Assembly (NCBI GenBank): GCA_018814465.1
Contig: JAHIZR010000060.1
Span: 1-32,114, forward strand
Length of the DNA: 32,114 bases
DNA from: a bacterium
Lineage (GTDB): Bacteria > Electryoneota > RPQS01
Direction: 5' to 3'
Positions 1-9,150 of this stretch are shown piece after piece. The notes below the pieces were generated by a model, which worked only from the letters and a program-made list of their open reading frames with translations, had not been told where the DNA came from and did no database searches. A program made the translations under genes and the position numbers. The first letter of the stretch is position 1. The number at the start of each line of letters is the position of its first letter.

Positions 1-14
1 GAGAAGATGGATAT

Positions 15-43
15 GAAAGCCCTCGGTTGAGATCGGGGGCTTT
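15..43. terminator. Hairpin terminator-like module, copy 1
   Basis: gAAAGCCCTCGgttgagatCGGGGGCTTTTa. Confidence 0.6.
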
Positions 44-142
44 TAATGTTTGAATGAAGCGGGATTTCGGGTAATCAGTCGCGTACTAATATTTTCTTCC
101 CACTACCCACCCCAGTAAGCGAGTACTCGCGCTTATAAATTT

Positions 143-216
143 GTTCCGGCAGGGTACCGTGCCCGAAAATTCTCGTATTGTCGGAGCTGTTCGGCGCTTA
201 GAGCCTGCGCGGCGGG
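143..216 (+). repeat. Interspersed intergenic hairpin repeat, long form (copy a, diverged)
   Basis: gttccggcaggg...ggcgcttagagcctgcgcggcggg; ends match the other copies and the GCAGG/CCTGC stem is kept. Confidence 0.6.
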
Positions 217-251
217 AAGGTAAAATCTGAAGGAAGAGACCCCCCTTTTGT

Positions 252-271
252 CCCCCCGTGAACGGGGGGAG
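252..271. repeat. TGAA-loop hairpin module
   Basis: tccccccg-tgaa-cgggggga, perfect 8 bp stem, followed by a lone gaaagccctcg arm. Confidence 0.65.
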
Positions 272-338
272 AATATGAAAGCCCTCGGGCGTGTGCGGGC
301 ACCCACCACGGCGAAGCAGACGGAGGGTGATTCAGAGG

Positions 339-366
339 TTGATTAGATGCTGGATTTTACTATATT
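339..366 (+). promoter_or_regulatory. Candidate sigma70-type promoter for metE with palindrome over the -10
   Basis: TTGATT (339-344) - 16 nt - TATATT (361-366); TTACTA-TAT-TAGTAA palindrome at 357-371. Confidence 0.45.
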
Positions 367-477
367 AGTAAGGTTATAGGTGGATTTTCCACCGGGGACG
401 GTGGGAGGTAGTAAATATAACTGTAAGTATTTGTATATATAAGTAATTAGAATTAGATCAGCAGGAGTTGACAGAAA

Positions 478-2775
478 ATGGCACTGGCCACGAATTTAGG
501 ATTTCCGCGGATTGGACCGAAGCGCGAACTGAAAAAGGCGGTGGAAAGCTACTGGGCGGGCAGGATTAATCGCGAAGAGTTGATGAACACGGCGGCGGAA
601 ATTCGGCAGGGAAACTGGAAACTGCAGCAAGAGTCAGGGCTGGACTATGTGCCATGCGGGGACTTCTCATATTATGACCATATGCTGGATACGATCGCGA
701 TGGCGGGAGCCGTGCCGGAACGCTACGGCTGGTCAGGCGGGGACGTCGACCTCGAAACTTATTTTGCGATGGCGCGCGGGATTCAGTCGAAGGGGAAAGA
801 CGGGCTGGATGCGCCGGCGATGGAGATGACAAAGTGGTTCGATACCAATTATCACTATATCGTTCCGGAATTCTCCAGCAAAACCAAGTTCAAGCTCTCG
901 TCAACGAAAGTCATTGATGAGTTCAAGGAAGCGGCAAGTCTCGGCATCAAGGCGCGTCCGGTGCTGGTCGGTCCGGTGACTTTTCTGTTATTGGGCAAGG
1001 CGCATGCGGATGACGTGAAGCCGCCGGCACTGTTAGATGATCTGCTGGAAGTTTATGTCGAAGTCTTAAAGCTGCTGCGTGAAGCCGGAGCGGAGTGGGT
1101 ACAGCTTGACGAACCGTGTCTGGTGCTGGACCTGACGAAGGAGGCGCGCGCGGCCTATCGGACCGCTTATGAAAAGCTGACGAAGGCCGTGCCGGGGCTG
1201 AAGATTCTGCTGGCGACCTATTTTGATGAGTTGCGCGAGAATATGAAGCTGGCGTTCAGTCTGCCGGTGGCGGCGGTGCATTTGGATCTGGTGCGCGCGC
1301 CGCAGCAGTTGGATGCGGCATTGAAAACGATTCCACGAAAAATGGCGCTGTCGGTGGGAGTGGTGGATGGACGGAATGTCTGGAAGACGGAATTCGACAA
1401 AGTGATCAATACGGTTCATACGGCGGCGGATGTGCTGGGAAATGAACGGGTGATGGTGGCTCCGTCGTGCTCGATGCTGCATTCGCCGGTGGATCTGAAG
1501 GCCGAAAAGAAGATGGACGGCGAGATCAAACAGTGGCTCGCTTTCGCGACGCAAAAGGTGTCTGAGATTGCTGTTATTACTAAGGCAGTCAACAAAGGGG
1601 AAGCCGCGGTAGCCGAAGAGCTGAAGGCTAACCGGGAAGCTTGCGCGAACCGTAAGACCTCGCGGAAGATTCATAACGATGCGACGAAAAAGCGTTCAGC
1701 GGCGGTAACTGACGCGATGATGAATCGCAAGTCGCCGTTTGCGGCGCGCCGCAAAGTGCAGCAGGAAGCACTGCAACTGCCGGCGTTCCCGACAACGACG
1801 ATCGGCTCTTTTCCGCAGACGCCGGAAATTCGCGCGATTCGAGCGGATTTCAAGAGTGGGAAGAAGAGCCTTGATGAATACAACGCCGCGATGAAAAAAG
1901 AGATCGAGTACGCAATCCGTTTTCAGGAAGAGATCGGCATAGATGTGCTCGTACACGGCGAAGCGGAACGGACGGATATGGTGGAGTATTTCGGGGAACG
2001 GCTGAACGGATTCGTGTTCACGACCTTCGGCTGGGTGCAGAGCTACGGCTCGCGCTGCGTGCGACCGCCGATTATTTTCGGAGATGTTTTCCGCGAGAAA
2101 CCGATGACGGTGGAGTGGGCGATTTACGCGCAATCGCTCACGAAACTGCCGGTGAAGGGCATGCTGACCGGACCGGTGACGATTCTGCAGTGGTCATTCG
2201 TGCGCGATGACCAGCCCAGAAGCGAAACCTGCCGGCAGATCGGCCTGGCGATTCGCGATGAAGTGGTGGATCTGGAGGCGGCGGGGATTCAGGTGATTCA
2301 GATTGACGAGCCGGCGATTCGTGAAGGATTGCCGCTGCGGAAGGATCGCTGGAACGAGTATCTGGAATGGGCGGTGAATTGCTTCCGGCTGTCGGCGTCT
2401 GGTGTGCGCGATGAAACGCAGATTCACACGCATATGTGCTACTCGGAGTTCAATGATATGATCGAAGCCATCGGCCGGATGGACGCGGATGTGATTTCGA
2501 TGGAGACGTCGCGTTCGCAGATGGAACTATTGCAGGCGTTCCGGGATTATAAGTACCCGAATGAGATCGGTCCGGGCGTCTATGATATTCATTCACCGCG
2601 CGTGCCCTCGGAAGCGGAGATGGAAGCGCTGCTGCGCAAAGCGTGCGAAGTTATTTCCGCCGATCAGCTCTGGGTAAATCCGGACTGCGGCTTGAAGACG
2701 CGCCGCTGGGAAGAAGTGAAGCCGTCGCTACAGCGGATGGTTTCGGCGGCGAAGAAGCTGAGGGCGAAGGGATGA
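478..2775 (+). CDS. metE: 5-methyltetrahydropteroyltriglutamate--homocysteine methyltransferase (cobalamin-independent methionine synthase)
   Basis: 765 aa ORF starting MALATNLGFPRIGPKRELKKAVESYW; FPTTTIGSFPQTPEIR start of the C-terminal domain; IHTHMCYSEFNDMI and VNPDCGLKTRRWEEV zinc/substrate motifs typical of MetE; RBS-like aggag upstream. Confidence 0.98.
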   Translation: MALATNLGFPRIGPKRELKKAVESYWAGRINREELMNTAAEIRQGNWKLQQESGLDYVPCGDFSYYDHMLDTIAMAGAVPERYGWSGGDVDLETYFAMARGIQSKGKDGLDAPAMEMTKWFDTNYHYIVPEFSSKTKFKLSSTKVIDEFKEAASLGIKARPVLVGPVTFLLLGKAHADDVKPPALLDDLLEVYVEVLKLLREAGAEWVQLDEPCLVLDLTKEARAAYRTAYEKLTKAVPGLKILLATYFDELRENMKLAFSLPVAAVHLDLVRAPQQLDAALKTIPRKMALSVGVVDGRNVWKTEFDKVINTVHTAADVLGNERVMVAPSCSMLHSPVDLKAEKKMDGEIKQWLAFATQKVSEIAVITKAVNKGEAAVAEELKANREACANRKTSRKIHNDATKKRSAAVTDAMMNRKSPFAARRKVQQEALQLPAFPTTTIGSFPQTPEIRAIRADFKSGKKSLDEYNAAMKKEIEYAIRFQEEIGIDVLVHGEAERTDMVEYFGERLNGFVFTTFGWVQSYGSRCVRPPIIFGDVFREKPMTVEWAIYAQSLTKLPVKGMLTGPVTILQWSFVRDDQPRSETCRQIGLAIRDEVVDLEAAGIQVIQIDEPAIREGLPLRKDRWNEYLEWAVNCFRLSASGVRDETQIHTHMCYSEFNDMIEAIGRMDADVISMETSRSQMELLQAFRDYKYPNEIGPGVYDIHSPRVPSEAEMEALLRKACEVISADQLWVNPDCGLKTRRWEEVKPSLQRMVSAAKKLRAKG

Positions 2776-2789
2776 GGGAAGAAAGAAGA

Positions 2790-2820
2790 AGGATGAAGGA
2801 TGAGGGATGAGGGATGAAAG
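2790..2820 (+). repeat. GGATGAR low-complexity tract after metE
   Basis: aggatgaaggatgagggatgagggatgaaagg; a similar tract lies at ~11373-11402 after the M32 gene. Confidence 0.7.
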
Positions 2821-2853
2821 GAAGCACCTTCCTCTATAACTATCTAAAATATG

Positions 2854-2924
2854 ATTCCGGCCGGGTTGCGCACTTCCACTCGCTCGTTTACAGGAAGTAT
2901 TCTGTGCTTAACCCGGCTCGGCGA
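2854..2924 (+). repeat. Interspersed intergenic hairpin repeat, long form (copy b)
   Basis: attccggccgggttgcgcac-N-tctgtgcttaacccggctcggcga. Confidence 0.85.
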
Positions 2925-3002
2925 GCCTTTTCGCCAATTCTCCTATGATAATCAGGGGATACGATCCGGTAGAGATTATTATCAACAAAGATAGAATGGA
3001 AC

Positions 3003-3842
3003 ATGAGTAAACGAATTATTGTCGGACTGGACGGAAGCCTGTTCGCGGAAGCGGCGATGGACGCAGCGATCGATCGCGCGTCGCGCTGCGATGGTACGAT
3101 CGTCGGAGTCGCGGTGATCGATCAACCGGGGATCGAGCATTCCGAAGCCGGCGCGGGAGCCGGAGCGGCTTACTTTGCGAGAGACATCATCGACAAGAAG
3201 ATGTCCGAGGCATTGGCGAAGACGCGCGATTTATTGATTCACTTTGCGGACCGGTGCCGAACAGCGGAAGTCAAATATGAGCTGGCCCGCGAGGAAGGAG
3301 TGCCGTTCGATGCGTTGGTGGAATACGGCAGGGCGAGCGATATGATGATCGTCGGTCAGCATACGCACTTTCAATATGACACGGATGCGCGGCCCGGGGG
3401 GACGGTGAAGCGGTTGATGAATCATCCGGTCGTGCCCGTGCTGGCGGTTCCGGAGAAATGGATCGCACCGCAGCACGTGATCATTGCTTATGACAGTTCG
3501 ATCCATACGACACGGGCAATGCGGGCGTTTGTGCATCAACAGAATATCGTTCCGTTCGCCGAAGATGTAACGCTGCTTTATGTCAATGACGAGGATGTAG
3601 ACGCAGTTATCCGGCATGAACTTGATTTGGCTGAGAAGTATTTGCGCGCGCACGGATTGAAAGTAAGCAGGATGAGCCGAAAGGGGAAGGTGGGGCGGCT
3701 ATTAGTGGAAGCCGCGCAGGAATTCAATCCCTGCATGATCGTGATGGGGTCCTCGCGGCAGAGTTGGTTGACGGAGCTGTTGAGCGGATCGGTGGAGGAG
3801 CAGCTGATTAAGCACAGTATCCCGGTGTTTGTGTTCGAATAG
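3003..3842 (+). CDS. Universal stress protein, tandem UspA-like domains
   Basis: 279 aa; N-terminal IIVGLDGSLFAEAAMDAAI, second domain HVIIAYDSSIHTTRAMRAF, C-terminal CMIVMGSSRQSWLTELLSGSVEEQLIKHSIPVFVFE, the UspA nucleotide-binding pattern. Confidence 0.93.
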   Translation: MSKRIIVGLDGSLFAEAAMDAAIDRASRCDGTIVGVAVIDQPGIEHSEAGAGAGAAYFARDIIDKKMSEALAKTRDLLIHFADRCRTAEVKYELAREEGVPFDALVEYGRASDMMIVGQHTHFQYDTDARPGGTVKRLMNHPVVPVLAVPEKWIAPQHVIIAYDSSIHTTRAMRAFVHQQNIVPFAEDVTLLYVNDEDVDAVIRHELDLAEKYLRAHGLKVSRMSRKGKVGRLLVEAAQEFNPCMIVMGSSRQSWLTELLSGSVEEQLIKHSIPVFVFE

Positions 3843-3861
3843 AAGAGATTATTTCCCTTGA

Positions 3862-3881
3862 TCCCTCCGTGAACGGAGGGA
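3862..3881. repeat. TGAA-loop hairpin module
   Basis: tccctccg-tgaa-cggaggga, perfect 8 bp stem directly before the terminator at 3889. Confidence 0.7.
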
Positions 3882-3888
3882 GATAAAG

Positions 3889-3917
3889 AAAGCCCTCGGT
3901 GAAGATCGAGGGCTTTA
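3889..3917. terminator. Bidirectional terminator-like hairpin between convergent usp and beta-helix genes
   Basis: AAAGCCCTCG-gtgaagat-CGAGGGCTTTaattttt, perfect 10 bp stem. Confidence 0.75.
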
Positions 3918-4011
3918 ATTTTTGAGTGAAGCAGGAGTCCGGATAATCTATTCGCGACACGCGGGAGCGTGCTGCTTAGTACTGAATGACATTAGGTAGG
4001 CTCGCGTGAAG

Positions 4012-4084
4012 ATTCCGGCAGGGTTGCGCGCCTACTTGAATCTCGTAATGGAAAAGATGTTCGGCGCTTAACCCTGCTCGGCGG
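4012..4084 (+). repeat. Interspersed intergenic hairpin repeat, long form (copy c)
   Basis: attccggcagggttgcgcgc-N-ggcgcttaaccctgctcggcgg; compensatory CAGGG/CCCTG stem. Confidence 0.85.
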
Positions 4085-4164
4085 ATTTCTTGACGATTAC
4101 GCTCCAACCTTTTGTTCGTCGGCACTAATACTCTGTTTCCCCTATGACAATTGGAGGCGATGCT

Positions 4165-7100
4165 CTATTCGGGAGGGGGAGTGGAATCCGCGATAATCAG
4201 GAAGAATTTCAGATCTTCCTCCGAGATCTGGTGGACATAGAATGTGTCAGAAGTCGTCGTTATTCTGGTGGACGCATCGGGAATGAAATTAAGCGAGTCG
4301 CCCATGTATACATGGTAGCTCTGCGCATCCACAGCAGGCTGCCAGCGCAGAATCAAGTCCGTGTCTGCGACCGCGAGGGTTAAATTCTGAGGCGGATCGG
4401 GGATCAGGATGAAATCAAATTCATCCGCGCCAATGTCGGGAGGATTGCCTCTGGTTTGACCGTCAATATCAACAGTGACGGGAACACTTTCGTCACCAAG
4501 ATCGTCGAAGTCGGGGAAGGAATCGTCTATGTGCAGATCTTCAGCGCTCAGAAAACGCGGATCCAGCGAAACACTGTTCAAATCATAGCCGGTGCTCTGC
4601 CATTCGCTGAGAGTCGGGTACTCCGTGGTACCGACAGCGCCGATTTGAAACAACGGAGAGGTTCCGTAGAGGTTGTTGTAGTCGGAACTCTGCGCGCCGC
4701 CGCCGAGCGCATAGATGCCGCGGGAAGCAACATCCGATTCCAGAGAGACGATGTTGTTATTGCGGATGTCATTGTCGCTGCCGGCGAAGATCAGGATGCC
4801 TGAGATTTCATTCGGGGACGGAGACTCATCGATCAGAATGGAGTTATGATAGATATAACTTGCGCCGACGGATAAATAGATGCCGGCGATTTTCAGCGAC
4901 TGCACGGCGGAGAAATCATAGATGAAATTGTTATAAGCCGTGACGACGCCGCCTGCCGCCGGTGAACTGTAGATGCCGACGGCGCGGTTGGTGACACTGC
5001 CCGAAGCATCGGCGAAACCGTGAATCCGATTGCCGCAGATCTCGACCGAACCGCCGCTGTTCAGGTGGGTGACGAAGATTCCATAACAGACAGCGGAAAG
5101 AGTCGAGGAAGATCCGGGAATGATCTCATTATCGCGGACGACGCAGTCCACCTGATCATCTATATAGATTCCGTACCTTGCATGCTGAATCACGCAATTT
5201 CCGATCTGCGTACCGTAAGCCTGAAAACCGGGTTCTTCGGCTTTCAAGGAAACGCCCGAGTAGGCGCCGGTGATCAGCACACGATCCAACGAGTTGAAAT
5301 CGCAATTCCGGATTTCAAAGCGGGCACCGAAGGATTCGATATTCGCGGAATCGGGGCCGAGTAAAGCCGCGCGGCTAAACTTGTTATGCGAGCTGTTGGT
5401 TTTAATGAGCAATGCTCCTGTACAGGAGCCCTGCGCGACGAGGTTGATACCCTCCATATCCAAATAGCAGGCGCCGTCGAGAGTGACCACCGCCTCACCC
5501 ACTGAAGCTTTGATATAGACAGAGGCGGTGTCGTCATTGGCGGGTTTGATTCGCACGGAAGCGAGAGTGGAAGATCCCGGAAGAGCGGAGATGGAAATGG
5601 ATTCGCAATAGTCGCCGGGAAAGAGTTCAATCACGACAGGATTCTGAACGCCACGGATTTCGAGAGATTGTACCGCCTGACCGAGGCTGGCGAAATCGGA
5701 CGTGCCGCCGCCAATCTGATAGGTTCCCATGAGCGGCGCTCCGGCAATGATGACTTCGAGATCCGTCCGATCATTAGCAGGAACCATATCTCCCATCAGA
5801 AGCGACCGAATCGAGAGCAGTCCGCCCAGCAGTTCGGCCTCGGGTGTGAACCAATCGAAAGCTATCACGGCGGATTCTCCAGCAAGCAACGAGACCAGTT
5901 CTTCATCCTGAACGATGTCATTAAAGAGCAACTGAACCGGGACACCGGTTTGAGCATCGCCGCCCAGATTGGTCACTTCAACACTGAATTGATAAGCAGT
6001 CAAAGCGCTGTATTGTGAGGCGGGTTCGGAAAACCAGCCGACCGAAAAATCGGCAGACGGCACGGAATAATTGTATTCGTCGGCGCCGATGTCCGGCGGA
6101 TTGTCGCGCGGTTCACCGTCGATGTCAAGCGACACCTCGGGAAGGAATTCACCGATGCCGTCGAGCGCAGAGGAATAGGGCTGAATATGCAGATCGGCCG
6201 GGGAAACGAAGCCGGGATTTTCAAACAGGCTTGTCGTATCCAGATTCCGGATTTCCGCCCACTCGGCTAACGTCTGATAGACTGAATCGATGCTAAAGAG
6301 TGCGAAAGAGAATGAATCACCCTCGCAGGGTGAATAATAGACGTTGTTTTGCGACGAGAGGGAGCCATTCTGGTATTTCCAGCAGAAGGCGCGGCTGCCG
6401 CATTCGCTGACTTCGACAGCATTATTGCGGGCATCCATGAAGGTGGAAGAACCATTTACGGAGAGCGCATAGATACCGGCGGCGCCGGGGAGACCGGACA
6501 TGCAGATACTATTATGGTAGACTTTGGAGAATCCGCTGCCGGCCTGAATGCCATAGACCGCGCCTCCGCCCGAAATGTTCCAACCGGCAATAAAATTATT
6601 ATAGATCAGTCCCATGCCATCATTCGCAGCGGAGAAGATACCATGCACATCGGCATCTCCCTGCGCGCCAGTGATGGTATTCCCTTCCACGAGTGTGCTG
6701 TCCCCCGCAAGCAGCGACGCGATATAAACGCCGTAGCCGTGATAGGTCGAGTGCTCGAAGCCGGGGGAAATCGTGTTGCGGAGGATTTCGCAGTTCTTCT
6801 GTCGGAGCAGGAAGATACTGCGAACGGAGTTGGTGATCACGCAGGATTCGATAACCGTGCTGCTGTCAGGATTTGCCGAGGAGCCGTCCAGCTTGAAGCC
6901 GTGATAGCAGTTCGACACTGTCAGATCATCGAAGCGGTTGCCGTGACAGCCGCCGCCGGTTACGCGAGCGCCGATCGTGGAAATGTCCGAGGGTGAGAAG
7001 GATTTCAGAGAGCCGTTGCAAACGGTGTTATAGCTTGCTTCGCCCTGAAGCAACAGAGCGACATTGTTGGGTTCGGCTGCTTCGATGGAAATCCCGTCAA

Positions 7101-9150
7101 GCGTGACAAAGCGTGCGCTGTCAAGAACCATCGTGGCCGGACCGGCATCGGAGATCAGCTTTACGGGGCCTTCGGTGTCGATTGATTTGCGGAATTGAAC
7201 CGGCCGGTCGGGAGCGATGCCGTTGATTCTCGGTATGACAACACTTTCATTGTAGGTCCCTGAAGCAATAAAGAATGTGACTGTGTCGGAGATTCCACGC
7301 TCGCCCAACGCCTGCATGGCAGCGGAAAAAGTCGCGAAGTCCGCATTCAGACCGCCCAGACGGTACGCTCCATGAAGCGGCTGCCCGAGTACGGAGATGA
7401 ATGTCGAAAGCGTATTGTCAGCGGGATTTTGATCATCGGGCAGGATGATTTCGACTCGCAGTTCACCGGAAGAGGGCGCAAATCCGGTTGCCCAAGTGAT
7501 CGAGAACGTGTCTGTTTCCAGAGGAAGCAGTGTGATGAGTGTTTGCGCTTGCGGATTGTCCAGATAATAAACGCGAAGCGGCACATCGGATTGGATCTGG
7601 GAGCCGCGGTTTTGAGCCACGACGTCAACACTTACATTAGAGAGTTCGGGGCAGATCGTGCAGGAGTTTGACAATTCGAGAACCGCAAAATCAGCAGGCG
7701 GGGCGGTAAATCCATATTCGTCCGCTCCCCGGTCGGGCGGCTGGCTGCGCTCATCGTCGTCGATATCGGTGAGAATGTAGGAGATGGGCGTTCCGTTCTG
7801 ATGGGCGAGTCCACCGCTGGCGGCGAGATGCAAGTCCGTTTCACCGGTGAATACAGGGTCGCCAGTCAGACTTTGAAAATCACCGCCGGAGCAGGACTGC
7901 CATGACGTCAGGTCAGGACGATCAACGTTGCCGCACTTGCCCAGGATGTAGCCGATACCCGTACCGTGAAAAATATTGAAATCCGAATTGATAATACCGG
8001 TAGGAGATTGAATGAAGATGCAGTAGGCGGCGCCGGACTGGACATTATTGAAGAGGATGTTGTTGCGAAGCTTGGCAACCAGAGACGGATTGAAGTTGTT
8101 ATGATGAACGCAGTAAGAGCCGCCGGTCGCCGAGACATCGTTGATGTAGATTGAATTCGAATAGATCTCGCACATCCCGGACGCCCAATCCAGCGCTCGA
8201 ATCTGGGAGCCGCCGGTGTTTGCGAAGCCATAGATGAAGTTATTGTATGCTCGCACGAGAGATGTTGTGGAGCCGGCGATGATCTTGACGGCAACCGCGC
8301 GTGAATTGGAGGTGACCAGATCGTGGATGCGGTTGCAGCGGACGGAGACGGTATCAGACGCGGAAAGTGTTCCGACATAGACGCCGTCGATTTCGCCGGA
8401 CAAACCCGCATTTACTTGAATCTCGCATTGCTCGATGACGAGGCGCTGCTGATGATCAAGATAGACTCCGCGCTGAACGCTGTCAATAACACAGTTGGCG
8501 ATTCTTGAATCAAGACCGGAAACGGAAGAGGAGGAAAGGTGGATGCCGTCGGCGGCGTTGATGACAGTCAGATTTTCGAGTAGGAGACTATCGCTGGCAG
8601 ATCCACGGCTCTCGACCGCATATGACGTACTGAGAGCCGTGCCGCTGCCGCGGATCACACCGTTTCCAAACGCGATGTTGGAACAGCCGTTTTCGAAGAT
8701 CAGCGCGCGTTGTCCGGGATCGCCCTGGCAGGTAACAGAGATTCCATGGAAACTGATATATGACGCTCCGGAGAAGGTAATCACACCCGTGTTGTTTGCG
8801 CCGGCGGAAGTTATAGTAACCGTGCTGTCGGGATGGGACGATACGAATTCAAGCCATGCAGCGGGAGAACTGCCTGCAACCGGAGGGAATGTCAGGGACT
8901 CTGTATAAGTGCCGGGATAGACGAAGATCGTGGTCGGACCGGAAATGCCATCAGCTGACAATGTGTCGAGTAAAGCGGCAAATGTAGGGAAGTCATCATT
9001 CCCGCCGCCGAGATCATACGTGCCGGATAACGAGAGAGTGGGGGAGGGGAGCGAGGACGGTAATGACTCTAAGCGGTCAACAGGCGCGCTAACGAGGAGG
9101 AGAGGAAACAGAATGAGACAAATGAACAGCCACTTTACGGCGGAGTTCAT
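4165..9150 (-). CDS. Large exported right-handed parallel beta-helix protein with three tandem beta-helix + CARDB/Ig-like modules and a C-terminal FnIII-like segment
   Basis: The track gives 4165..9192 from a TTG start; an ATG at 9150 (MNSAVKWLFICLILFPLLLVSA signal peptide) is more plausible. Repeated GTYDLGG../GAYRLGG../GTYQIGG.. openings, NxIyNNxI beta-helix rungs and DIDGxxRxNPPDIGADEY closers occur three times. Overlapping plus-strand ORFs are shadows. Confidence 0.9.
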   Translation of the reverse strand: MNSAVKWLFICLILFPLLLVSAPVDRLESLPSSLPSPTLSLSGTYDLGGGNDDFPTFAALLDTLSADGISGPTTIFVYPGTYTESLTFPPVAGSSPAAWLEFVSSHPDSTVTITSAGANNTGVITFSGASYISFHGISVTCQGDPGQRALIFENGCSNIAFGNGVIRGSGTALSTSYAVESRGSASDSLLLENLTVINAADGIHLSSSSVSGLDSRIANCVIDSVQRGVYLDHQQRLVIEQCEIQVNAGLSGEIDGVYVGTLSASDTVSVRCNRIHDLVTSNSRAVAVKIIAGSTTSLVRAYNNFIYGFANTGGSQIRALDWASGMCEIYSNSIYINDVSATGGSYCVHHNNFNPSLVAKLRNNILFNNVQSGAAYCIFIQSPTGIINSDFNIFHGTGIGYILGKCGNVDRPDLTSWQSCSGGDFQSLTGDPVFTGETDLHLAASGGLAHQNGTPISYILTDIDDDERSQPPDRGADEYGFTAPPADFAVLELSNSCTICPELSNVSVDVVAQNRGSQIQSDVPLRVYYLDNPQAQTLITLLPLETDTFSITWATGFAPSSGELRVEIILPDDQNPADNTLSTFISVLGQPLHGAYRLGGLNADFATFSAAMQALGERGISDTVTFFIASGTYNESVVIPRINGIAPDRPVQFRKSIDTEGPVKLISDAGPATMVLDSARFVTLDGISIEAAEPNNVALLLQGEASYNTVCNGSLKSFSPSDISTIGARVTGGGCHGNRFDDLTVSNCYHGFKLDGSSANPDSSTVIESCVITNSVRSIFLLRQKNCEILRNTISPGFEHSTYHGYGVYIASLLAGDSTLVEGNTITGAQGDADVHGIFSAANDGMGLIYNNFIAGWNISGGGAVYGIQAGSGFSKVYHNSICMSGLPGAAGIYALSVNGSSTFMDARNNAVEVSECGSRAFCWKYQNGSLSSQNNVYYSPCEGDSFSFALFSIDSVYQTLAEWAEIRNLDTTSLFENPGFVSPADLHIQPYSSALDGIGEFLPEVSLDIDGEPRDNPPDIGADEYNYSVPSADFSVGWFSEPASQYSALTAYQFSVEVTNLGGDAQTGVPVQLLFNDIVQDEELVSLLAGESAVIAFDWFTPEAELLGGLLSIRSLLMGDMVPANDRTDLEVIIAGAPLMGTYQIGGGTSDFASLGQAVQSLEIRGVQNPVVIELFPGDYCESISISALPGSSTLASVRIKPANDDTASVYIKASVGEAVVTLDGACYLDMEGINLVAQGSCTGALLIKTNSSHNKFSRAALLGPDSANIESFGARFEIRNCDFNSLDRVLITGAYSGVSLKAEEPGFQAYGTQIGNCVIQHARYGIYIDDQVDCVVRDNEIIPGSSSTLSAVCYGIFVTHLNSGGSVEICGNRIHGFADASGSVTNRAVGIYSSPAAGGVVTAYNNFIYDFSAVQSLKIAGIYLSVGASYIYHNSILIDESPSPNEISGILIFAGSDNDIRNNNIVSLESDVASRGIYALGGGAQSSDYNNLYGTSPLFQIGAVGTTEYPTLSEWQSTGYDLNSVSLDPRFLSAEDLHIDDSFPDFDDLGDESVPVTVDIDGQTRGNPPDIGADEFDFILIPDPPQNLTLAVADTDLILRWQPAVDAQSYHVYMGDSLNFIPDASTRITTTSDTFYVHQISEEDLKFFLIIADSTPPPE

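Noticed and set aside
1066-1674. 202 aa minus-strand ORF inside metE
   Set aside because: Shadow of metE; Arg/His-rich, no family resemblance.
6349-6996. 215 aa plus-strand ORF (and other plus ORFs in 4144-9154)
   Set aside because: Antisense to the well-supported beta-helix gene; no domain signature.
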